From Candidatus Diapherotrites archaeon LH_S9 (GTDB lineage Archaea > B1Sed10-29 > WALL01 > JAGXON01), in contig JAGXON010000002.1 in the NCBI GenBank assembly GCA_023659865.1, positions 1-64,000 of the forward strand: DNA of 64,000 nucleotides, in the 5' to 3' direction. The translations under genes and the position numbers were made by a program. Position 1 is the first letter of the stretch. Each line of letters begins with the position of its first letter. A model generated the notes under the pieces. The model did not search any database. It was not told the DNA's origin and saw only the letters and a list, made by a program, of their open reading frames with translations. Of the stretch, positions 24,391 to 32,800 are shown in pieces.

Positions 24391-26037
24391 GTGAAACTAC
24401 AGACCAAGTCATCCTGCACTCAATGCAGGAACTGCGTTGAAAAATGTCCGAAAACAAGTTCATTTCAGCTGATGAACTGCAGGCACTGCCGTGAACCAGA
24501 TTGCGTTAAAGCATGTCCAGAAAACGCTTTCAAAGAAGTGATGGACGGAATCTACGCCGTGGACGAAGAAAAATGCACTGGCTGCGGAAAATGCGCTGAA
24601 GCATGTCCATGGAACGCAATAGTCATAGAGGACGGAAAAGCCAAGAAATGCGATCTCTGCGAAGGCAGTCCAGAATGCATTAAAGCCTGTCCAATAAACG
24701 CGCTCGCGCTAGAAAAAACTCTTGAAGAAGAAAAAACTATTGAAAACATCTTTGGCTGGAAAAAAACTGAAGGAAAATATCAGTCAAGCCATTACGAGCC
24801 AACAGCTTCAGAAGCACGGTTCCTTGAAAAAGTTCAGAAAGTACACCAAGAATGGGTTAAAGAAGAAGACATCGACTTGCTTTCAGTGCTCGAAGAATGC
24901 TCAAGAGAAAGCAACATAGCGCTAGAGCAAAAACAAAAAGAAAAGCTTTTAGACGTGCTGGAAAAAGAAGTCAAAGGAGCTTCTGTACTAGACTCTCTTC
25001 TCGAAGACAACGAAATAGAAGAAATCGCAGTCACCGGATGCAACAAACCAGTAAAAATCTTTCACTCCCGAAAAGGCTGGCTCGACACAGACCTGCAGTT
25101 CACGAAAAACAAGAAAATCAAAGAACTCATAAACAAAATAGGGCAAAAACTAGGCAGAAGAATCACCCTACAAAACCCAAGAATGAACGCAGTAATGGAA
25201 GACGGATCCAGACTACACGCAGCCATCCCACCCATAGTAAAAAACCCGTCGATAACCATAAGAAAATTCAGAAAAACACTGTTCACACCAAAACACTTAA
25301 TCGAGCTCAACACAGCCAACGCTGAACTTCTCGCGTACCTCTGGATCGCAATACAAACAAACCAGAACACTCTAGTCATCGGAAGCACAGGATCAGGAAA
25401 AACCACGACACTGAACGCGCTAACCTCATTCATACCGAAAAAAGAGCGGTTGATACTCATCGAAGAAACACCTGAACTGCGCGTGATGCACGACCACTGC
25501 ATTTACCTCACCTCAAACAAAGAAAGAAACATACAAATGAACAGTCTCGTGAACGACACCCTACGAATGAGACCAGACCGAGTTATCGTAAGCGAAGTAA
25601 GAACCCAAAAAGAAGTAAAAGCCTTGCTGAACACCATGCTTGCAGGCCAAGGCAAGAACTCTTTCTCGACTTTCCACGCGACGAACGCGGAGCAAGCTCT
25701 GACGCGTTTGCAGAAGCTCGGTGTCAAAAAAGCTGACTTAGAATCCGTTGATCTAGTGATCAGTCAAGAAAGATGGGAAAATCAAGAAAAGGGCTTGAAA
25801 GAAAAAAGGAAAGTGACTGGAGTCACGGAAGTGCTTCCAGGCCTGAAGACGAACAAAGTGTTTGAATTCGATCACGGGAATAACAGCTGGAAAAAGAATG
25901 AGAGCAAGCTAGTGGCGGAAGAGTCCGAAAAGTTCCTGGATTGTTTTGAAGACGAGCTGAATAAAAGAAGTAAAGCAATTGAAAAGAGTTCAAAAGATTT
26001 TGCTGAAGCCATGGAGGAGTTCAATGAGTTTTATTGA
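24391..26037 (+). CDS. Four-cluster ferredoxin fused to a type IV pilus/secretion ATPase
   Basis: 548 residues with a GTG start behind AGGGGAG. Residues 9-100 hold 16 cysteines in four [4Fe-4S] groups: C9/C12/C15/C19, C30/C33/C38/C42, C62/C65/C68/C72 and C87/C90/C96/C100, each ending CP, the layout of electron-transfer subunits such as HycB/DmsB. After a helical linker (110-200) comes a complete GspE/TadA-type ATPase: Walker A GSTGSGKT (331-338), Asp box IEETPE, Walker B VIVSEVR, His box STFHATN. No stop or start lies between the halves and the frame is continuous. The two genes downstream are TadC-like platform proteins, so the fusion drives a pilus-type machine. A redox-sensing or redox-gated motor is the obvious inference; no such function is established. 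Confidence 0.9.
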   Translation: MKLQTKSSCTQCRNCVEKCPKTSSFQLMNCRHCREPDCVKACPENAFKEVMDGIYAVDEEKCTGCGKCAEACPWNAIVIEDGKAKKCDLCEGSPECIKACPINALALEKTLEEEKTIENIFGWKKTEGKYQSSHYEPTASEARFLEKVQKVHQEWVKEEDIDLLSVLEECSRESNIALEQKQKEKLLDVLEKEVKGASVLDSLLEDNEIEEIAVTGCNKPVKIFHSRKGWLDTDLQFTKNKKIKELINKIGQKLGRRITLQNPRMNAVMEDGSRLHAAIPPIVKNPSITIRKFRKTLFTPKHLIELNTANAELLAYLWIAIQTNQNTLVIGSTGSGKTTTLNALTSFIPKKERLILIEETPELRVMHDHCIYLTSNKERNIQMNSLVNDTLRMRPDRVIVSEVRTQKEVKALLNTMLAGQGKNSFSTFHATNAEQALTRLQKLGVKKADLESVDLVISQERWENQEKGLKEKRKVTGVTEVLPGLKTNKVFEFDHGNNSWKKNESKLVAEESEKFLDCFEDELNKRSKAIEKSSKDFAEAMEEFNEFY

Positions 26038-26845
26038 CCAGTTCTGGCACGTTTTTGGTTGGACGAGCAAGCACTTGCCGGAAGAGAAACGTGAAAGTCT
26101 TTCGAAAGAATTGAAGGAAGCTCGGTTAGATTGCAGTGCAAGAGAATGGTTTTCAGTTGCCGTTGGAGTTAGCGCGATTATCGTGGTCTTGTGCCCTAGC
26201 CTCCTGATTCACTTCCTTTCATTAAGTCACTCGCTTGCATCCTCGTTGGTTCTCGGGGTTGTTAGCGGGGTGTTGACTTACCACTATCCTCATGCGAAAA
26301 AGAAGTGGGTAGCTCAAGAGCTGGAAAAAGACTTGCCCACGACCCTGAGATTAATGGCAACTCAACTGAACACAGGAATTCCTTTCAAGAAAGCTCTTGA
26401 GAACTCGCGTCCAGAAAAAGGATTGCTCTCAAAAGAACTGGGAAACTGCCTGAAGCAAAACAAGCCGTTGACCAAGAGCCTGGAAGAACTCGGAAGAAAA
26501 ACCAGTTCCAAGACAATGAAAAGAACCGTGATGCAGTTAATCCTAACTTACGAAAAAGGCGGGCAACAGAACCTGAAAAAACTAGCTAACGAACTAGTGC
26601 AAAAGCAGAAGAACCAGATAAAAGAGTACTCAGGAAAAGCCATGATTTACTCGCTGCTGTTCATCTCGCTCTCAGCCATCCTGCCAGCACTGTTCCAAGC
26701 GTACGTCATACTCGGAAGCTTCTTCATGTCAAAAACCGTTAGCCCATTACAGGCCCTGCTGATCCCGGCAATGGTTTTTCCAGCAATAAACGTTATTGTT
26801 CTTGGCGTGATCCATCACAAAAAACCTGTTTACTTGAAGGAATGA
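26024..26845 (+). CDS. TadC/GspF-type platform protein
   Basis: 273 residues from the ATG at 26024, which overlaps the ATPase stop; a frame extending upstream to 25979 exists but would read into the ATPase gene. Membrane segments at about 43-85 and 205-265 bracket the T2SSF core (LPTTLRLMATQLNTGIPFKKALE; LTYEKGGQQNLKKLA). It is the first of two platform proteins paired with the ferredoxin-ATPase. Confidence 0.78.
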   Translation: MSFIDQFWHVFGWTSKHLPEEKRESLSKELKEARLDCSAREWFSVAVGVSAIIVVLCPSLLIHFLSLSHSLASSLVLGVVSGVLTYHYPHAKKKWVAQELEKDLPTTLRLMATQLNTGIPFKKALENSRPEKGLLSKELGNCLKQNKPLTKSLEELGRKTSSKTMKRTVMQLILTYEKGGQQNLKKLANELVQKQKNQIKEYSGKAMIYSLLFISLSAILPALFQAYVILGSFFMSKTVSPLQALLIPAMVFPAINVIVLGVIHHKKPVYLKE

Positions 26846-26848
26846 AAA

Positions 26849-27544
26849 ATGTTTGACAAGTTCCATGAGCTGAAGAAAAAGAAGAAAATAGAAGAAGAAC
26901 TACCGAGCACATTATTCGAAGCAGCCTCCTTAAGCAGTTTCATGACATTAGAGCAAGTGATCCACTCGCTAAGCCAGGGTTCAGGCGAACTAGCGCTCGA
27001 GTTCAAGAAAGTAAGCAACCAGATAAAGCACGGTATAACCGCGGAAAAAGCTCTGAAGAGCATGAAAAAAGACAGCAAATCACCAGTGCTTGAAAGAGCA
27101 GTCAACACGATGCTAAAAGCTCACGAAGCTGGTGGAAACCCATCAAAGATGCTGAAAGAAACCGCAGAAGATATCAATGAGACGGCAGAAGCAATACAGG
27201 AGAAGAGCACTAACACCGCAATAGAGAAGTATACTCTGCTTTTAGCTGGTGGCGGACTGGTTCCGATGATTCTAGGTTGCTTGACGCGGTTAGTGCAGGA
27301 ACTCAAGCTAGGAAAACTTGGTTCTCTAGGCATGGGAATGAAAGAAAGCGTTAGGCAGGCAGTGACACAGAACGCTGTGCTCGGGACCCAGATTTACTTG
27401 ATTGAATACGCTTTGATAGCAAGCGTTTTCGTGGCTTTGCAGGAGAACAACTTGCACAAGGCCTTTATTTACGCCGCAGTGCTTTTGCCTGCTTCAATTG
27501 GTTTGTTTCACGTCACGAAAACCGTTTTCACTATGTTCTTCTAA
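26849..27544 (+). CDS. TadC/GspF-type platform protein, second subunit
   Basis: 231 residues, three bases after the previous gene. The soluble T2SSF region comes first (LPSTLFEAASLSSFMTLEQVIHS; KAHEAGGNPSKMLKE), followed by hydrophobic segments (about 130-150, 180-200, 205-225). It lacks the N-terminal membrane pair of its partner, so the two together make up one full platform. No pilin gene follows in this operon; the cargo must be encoded elsewhere. Confidence 0.75.
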   Translation: MFDKFHELKKKKKIEEELPSTLFEAASLSSFMTLEQVIHSLSQGSGELALEFKKVSNQIKHGITAEKALKSMKKDSKSPVLERAVNTMLKAHEAGGNPSKMLKETAEDINETAEAIQEKSTNTAIEKYTLLLAGGGLVPMILGCLTRLVQELKLGKLGSLGMGMKESVRQAVTQNAVLGTQIYLIEYALIASVFVALQENNLHKAFIYAAVLLPASIGLFHVTKTVFTMFF

Positions 27545-27557
27545 GGAAGATAAAAAC

Positions 27558-27568
27558 CTTTTTAAGTT
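27558..27568 (+). promoter_or_regulatory. Promoter of the PAC2 gene
   Basis: CTTTTTAAGTT is a TATA-like box about 40 bases before the ATG at 27605; GCGGTGG just upstream of the start looks like a ribosome binding site, so this transcript probably has a short leader. Confidence 0.4.
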
Positions 27569-27604
27569 AAACTTGATTACTTTAATTGAAAAAGCGGTGG
27601 AATA

Positions 27605-28345
27605 ATGACAGTAAAAATTCATGTTGACGAAGACATCGATTTAGATGGCTACACTCTAGTTGAAGGATTCCCTGGAATCGGTTTAGTTGGAACAATTTCA
27701 GTAGGGTACCTAAGCGAGCAAGACGGAATGGAAGAAATCGGTTACATCTCTTCAGACAAGTTCCCTCCAATTGCATCAATACACAACGGTAGACCAACAT
27801 TCCCAACCCGTATCTACATCAATAAAGACAAAAAAATCTTGTTGCTCTTCTCAGAATTCGTTATACCCACAAAAACAGTTTACGATGTCTCAGAAGAAAT
27901 ACTGAACTGGGTTGAACAAAACGGAATAACCCAAATACTTTCTTTAGCTGGAATGACAACAGGACAAGAACCATCTGAAGAACCACAGATTTACGGAATG
28001 GCCACCACAAACAAGACCGCATCAACCCTCAAAAAACACGATATAGAGGAAGTGCAAGAAGGAATAACCACAGGAGTCTCAGGCGTTCTGATGGCCAAGT
28101 GCACTCAAAAGAAGTTCCCAGCTCTTAGCCTACTAGCTCAAGCTTCTCACGATTACCCGGACCCGAAAGCAGCAGCTCACTTGCTCGAGAAACTGAACGA
28201 AATAACTTCTCTGGACGTTGAAACAACCAAACTCAAGAAGGAAGCAAAAAAAATCCATTCCAAGGTCAAAAAACTGATGAAGCAACTGAAATCCGGGCAA
28301 GAAGAGTACACTAAAGCAGAGAAAAAATCACCGATGTACAGGTGA
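27605..28345 (+). CDS. PAC2 family protein (proteasome assembly chaperone-like)
   Basis: 246 residues. LVEGFPGIGLVGTISVGYL is the PAC2 signature, followed by LLLFSEFVIPTKTVYDVSEEIL and LAGMTTGQ, in the normal order; the last 40 residues are a Lys-rich coiled-coil helix. Archaeal members are related to eukaryotic proteasome assembly chaperones; their role is not settled. It overlaps the flavin reductase gene by GTGA. Confidence 0.88.
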   Translation: MTVKIHVDEDIDLDGYTLVEGFPGIGLVGTISVGYLSEQDGMEEIGYISSDKFPPIASIHNGRPTFPTRIYINKDKKILLLFSEFVIPTKTVYDVSEEILNWVEQNGITQILSLAGMTTGQEPSEEPQIYGMATTNKTASTLKKHDIEEVQEGITTGVSGVLMAKCTQKKFPALSLLAQASHDYPDPKAAAHLLEKLNEITSLDVETTKLKKEAKKIHSKVKKLMKQLKSGQEEYTKAEKKSPMYR

Positions 28346-28884
28346 AAAAATTGGAAGAAGACTTCTTTCGACTGATGTCACCAAAACTTACAGCTCTAGT
28401 GACGACCATAAGCGAGAAAGGAAGAGAAGACGTTGCAACATTCTCCTGGATTACTCCAGTCTCTTTTAACCCGCCAATGCTTGCTATATCAATCGGTCCA
28501 GACAAACACAGTTACTGGAACATCACTAGAGTGAACGAGTTCATAGTGAACATACCGAAAGAAGAGCAGTTAAACCAAATCTGGCAAGCAGGAAAAAAAT
28601 GGGACAAAGAAAAAAGCAATATAGAAAAAGCAGGTCTGAAAACCCGTCCAGCAGACAAAGTCAAGCCACCGCTGCTACCGGAGTGCGCTGCCAGCCTGGA
28701 GTGCATGGTTGAAACAACAAAAAAAGCTGGAGACCACGTCATCGTTATCGGGAAAGTAGTTAAAACTCATGCAGACGAAGAACTGTTAGATGATAACGGT
28801 AACTTGAAAGTAGATGTTGCAAGACCACCGCTGCACGTTGCAGATAACTTGTTTGCCTTCCCTTACGTTACAAAAAGCGTGTGA
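28342..28884 (+). CDS. Flavin reductase family protein (FMN-binding)
   Basis: 180 residues with a GTG start overlapping the PAC2 stop. RLMSPKLTALVTTISEKGREDVATFSWITPVSFNPPML is the typical FMN-binding split-barrel beginning, with IGPDKHSYWNI and FIVNIP following. The partner oxygenase or redox protein is not identified. Whether its linkage to PAC2 is functional is unknown. Confidence 0.85.
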   Translation: MKKLEEDFFRLMSPKLTALVTTISEKGREDVATFSWITPVSFNPPMLAISIGPDKHSYWNITRVNEFIVNIPKEEQLNQIWQAGKKWDKEKSNIEKAGLKTRPADKVKPPLLPECAASLECMVETTKKAGDHVIVIGKVVKTHADEELLDDNGNLKVDVARPPLHVADNLFAFPYVTKSV

Positions 28885-28936
28885 ACTACCCCAAAAATCT
28901 TTGGTTTTGGAAAGGAATTTAGAAGCAGGATTTCAG

Positions 28937-29857
28937 TTAAAGAACTTGACTAACGACCAGCGGGAGCAGGATTGTAGCGTCTCCGTGAACAGTGATGTAA
29001 TCAGCTTCTTCTTTTACTTTACCCCAAGAAACCGCTTCAGATACTTTGGCGCCGGAAAGGCTTCCATCGTACTCGTTAGCGGTCGTGATTCCAACAGCAT
29101 GATCTAAACCGTTCCTGAACTGGTTCCACCATATAACATGATGCTTTGAAATCCCTCCTCCAACCAAAAGAGCTCCTGTTTCTTCTGCTTCAAAGACCGT
29201 GTCGCTCAACTGGTGCTCGTCCTTAAATGCATTGATTTTGAATTGCTTGTTTTTCTGCCAGAACATCCACAGTTGCGACCCGAAAGCCCCGTCCGTGAAC
29301 CCTGGAACCGTTATCGGAATATCGTTCTCGTGGCACCAGTAAACAAAGGATTCATCAGCTTTTTCTTCGTCCGAGATTTCTTTTCCGAACCGATCGATCA
29401 GTTCTTGCGTGCTCCACTCCTTTTTTTCCTTGTAGATTTTTTTGAGGATGGACTGAATCTTGTTCTCGAGGACTTCGCCGTACGATTCGTTTGGAACGTA
29501 AACGTTTCCAAGTCGGTTAATGCCTTGCTGATGCAGTTCCGCGTCATCGGACTTGAACTTTCCTTGATAATAGTCTTTCCAGACTCTGGCTAGGTCGTGG
29601 TCGAGCGTTCCACAGGTTGTGATCACGGAATCAACTTTTTTTTGTTTAACGAGTTGTTTGAGTATGCCTCGAGTCCCTGTAGCTGCTATGCATGCTGGGA
29701 AGCTGAGGAAAGTAGTGCAATCCGGGTTTTCAGTCATTTTCTTGAATATTTTGGCTGCTTTCCCTAGTTTGGCTGACTGGAATCCGCCGGATTCATTCAT
29801 TTTTTTGACTAAGTGTTTGACTGAGTCTGTGTAATTGTAGTCTTTCACTGGCTTCAC
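28937..29857 (-). CDS. dys: Deoxyhypusine synthase
   Basis: 306 residues with a GTG start behind GGAGTGA. The catalytic Lys238 lies in GGGISKHH and is followed by NQFRNGLDHAVGITTANEYDGSLSGA, the NAD/spermidine-binding signature. It transfers the butylamine group of spermidine to a Lys of archaeal IF5A, the first step to hypusine. This is a firm archaeal/eukaryotic marker. It is the last gene after the 1460-residue exoprotein gene on the minus strand, only eight bases apart, so it may be transcribed from upstream, although the two have no obvious functional link. Confidence 0.93.
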   Translation of the reverse strand: MKPVKDYNYTDSVKHLVKKMNESGGFQSAKLGKAAKIFKKMTENPDCTTFLSFPACIAATGTRGILKQLVKQKKVDSVITTCGTLDHDLARVWKDYYQGKFKSDDAELHQQGINRLGNVYVPNESYGEVLENKIQSILKKIYKEKKEWSTQELIDRFGKEISDEEKADESFVYWCHENDIPITVPGFTDGAFGSQLWMFWQKNKQFKINAFKDEHQLSDTVFEAEETGALLVGGGISKHHVIWWNQFRNGLDHAVGITTANEYDGSLSGAKVSEAVSWGKVKEEADYITVHGDATILLPLVVSQVL

Positions 29858-29864
29858 GGTTCTT

Positions 29865-32800
29865 TCACTCCTCTTCTTCTTTGGAGAAGTAACGGCTTAT
29901 TGCAAGGAATCCTCCTAAAAGCGTGCTTATGTACAGGAATGCTGGTAAAGGTTCTTTTGGTAGTGTTGGGACGACTGGTGGTCCTTGTTCTTCTTTGGCT
30001 GCTCCTTTGAATGTTTCTCCTGCTTCTGTTGCTGATGGTTCGAGGAACGGTGCTTCTGGTTCTCCTGTTACTGCGTTGAAACCGTTTTCTTTGAAGTCGT
30101 TGTTCACTTCGACTGGTTGCCCGTTAACGAAAACGTAGTTGTTGTTGTCTTGATCGTATTGTATGGCCCCTCCGGAGCCTTTGAGGTACGTTACTAGTGC
30201 TTCTTCGACCATGTTGTTTCCGTCCTCGTCTTTCACGGTCATGAGTGTTCTGCCTAACGAGTCTACCTTCGTGCTTATTTCTCTTAATTTGTTTGCATCA
30301 ACGTGCGGTTTGTCTTTCTCGTAAACGCTTATGGTCCCGTCTTCTTTGTCTACTTCCACTTGATCTGAGTTATAGGTTTCTTTTTCTCCGTTCGCTATCA
30401 AGTCGAACAGAGTTTTGTTACCTTTTTTGTAGAATCTCCAGCCAGAGCGTTCGTTGTCCTGGATTTCTCCGTCCCCGTTCAAATCTTTTTCTGCCTTCAT
30501 TTGCGTAAGGGTTCCAAGCTTTTCCCCGCCCGGGATATTAGTGTCTTTTCCGCTTATTCCAATGATTCTTCCTTGCTCGTCCTTCTGTTCAAGGGCTCTT
30601 CCGGTCGAGCTGGCTAGAGGCGTTCCCTGCGTTTTTTGTCTCCAGTCTTCTCCCGTCATGCCTGGTTTGAAGTACCTAGGAAGCACGTAGATGAGGTCGC
30701 CTTTCTTAACTATGGTTCCTCCTGTGAACACGGCGGACTTGAAGTCAAGTTTTCGTTTTCCTTCCTGGAAGTCGTTGAAAACGAGTTTCCCGTTACCTAA
30801 TAGCTTTACGGGTTTGTTGCTGTACGAGAACGATCCGTCTTCTTCGTCTAGTTCAAGCCTGTAGTCTCCGTTGTAATCCATTGACGGGTAGATGGCTCCT
30901 TGTTCAGTTTCTATGTCTCTAAGTCTTCCGAACATTCTTTCCAGTTCCTCGAATCCTTCTTGATTGAATTCGTTCTCGAGAGTTGGATTGAATTGAAGTT
31001 TCCTGCCGTTCGGTGAAGTAGTCATTATCGCGCAAGAAGTCTGAGTCGTGTCTATAGTAATAGCAGTGTTCGGGATAACAAGGCCAGGCATTTCTGTGTC
31101 CATCCACTTGAATGGAACGAGTGAATTGTTCACAATCGTTTTTCCGCCGACCGATAGGATTTCGCCTTGAGTTGAAACGCATTCAGAGCTATTAGCTCTT
31201 TTTATGGCTGGGTTGGTAGGGCACAATGTTATTGGGAACTTTGATTCTACCCAGCTGATTTTTGCGTCGCTCAAGTGCACGTAGTACATGTCGTCGAAAG
31301 TTACTCTTCCTGAAGCGTGCTTGGATTCAGAGTGAACGTTCAGCTGCTGCTGGCTTACTTCGCTTGCTGGCCCGGTAATGTTTTCCATTGCCGTGCCTTT
31401 CAAGAAATCTTCTACTGGAAGATTTTTGAGTCCGGGCAGGCTTTTGACTTGACTGGATTGTTCTTGTTCTTTAATGAGGTCAGGGCTCTGGTACTGTGCT
31501 GCTCCTAAGATCGTGAAAGTGTGTTCTTGACAGGTTCCAAGGTCCCTAAGGCAACGTTTTCTTAGCTTCATTTTGTATATTGATAGAGCTATGTCTGCTG
31601 CTGCTATTGGAAGCATGTATACCGTGGCTCCTGCTGCTGCTCCCATTACTGCTGGACTTGCTACCATGTAGTTAGCTATAGTGGTTCCTAGGAATCCTGT
31701 GCTTCCCATGCCTTCTTGGTTCATGCATGATGCAAGTCTTTCTTGGCAAGGATCTCGTTCACAGGTTTCGTTTTCTTCCATGCATTTGGACAAGTCCTTC
31801 ATCGAAGTTGTTTTCGCTGTCAGAAAGTTTTCACCTGCAAGTATCGAAGCTTTTGAAGTAAGAACTACTCCTAATGGTGCTCCAAGCAACCTAAGAGTTT
31901 TCGAGGTTGCCGCTGCAGATCCAGGCGCTAGGAATATATTAAGTGCTGATTGAGATATCAGTAGCTGCGAGAAAACGCCCCAACTACCTATTTTTTGTAT
32001 GAATGGGTCAAGTACTGTAAATGGTCCTTTTACTCCTTCTTGATCATACATGTGGGCATATATGTCTATTTTGCTTGCCCATAAACCTAGTGAACTTGTT
32101 AGGGCTCCGTCTTCAGTCATGGTTGCTGGGTCTTCTACTGCTGTGAAAACGTGGTTGTCCCACTCGCGGATGTTTAAAGTGTATTGGTCGCCTGTAGGTG
32201 TTCTTAAGGCTTCTATTTGTGTTGTTCCTCTTGGTTTTTCTTCTTCTACTTCGATTACTTTTTGTCTTGGGTCGTACATGACTCCTCCGAACATCATGAC
32301 GTTCCCTAGGTTTCCTGCTTTCTGGGCTAATGGCTTTATTTGTTTGGTGACTTTTCCGAGCGCGCTGAACAACATTTCTCCGAGGGGTCCTCCTGCTCCT
32401 GCTTCTTTTATTCCTTTAACTTCTCTTTTTTTGCCGAACAAGAGTAGTACGGATTCGTCTCTGAATGCGCTGCCGGTCTCGTTTTTCTCGTAATGGAGTG
32501 AAAGGCCTGCTGAAGATAGTCTGAAGTATCCTTTCCTGAGCAGTAAGTCGTTTGCGTAGTGAAGTCCTCTTGCAACGAGAATTAGTTTTCTTCCCCATCC
32601 GCTGATGACGGCTTCTGCTGCTCCTAGAGCGAATCGTTCAACGCCGAGTATTGCTGCTCCTCCTGCAGCGTACTTTGAGAAGTGAGAAACTCCTGCTCCT
32701 GAACCTCCAAACCCAAGTACTTCTGCAAGAGTTGTATCTCCTCCTTTTGACCAAAATCTAGCTATATCCCCTGCTGAAACCGCTTCTTTACCGGCTTCCT

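Noticed and set aside
25979..26023. Upstream start for the first TadC-like protein of locus 2
   Set aside because: It would overlap the ferredoxin-ATPase by 59 bases; the ATG at 26024 gives the normal short overlap.
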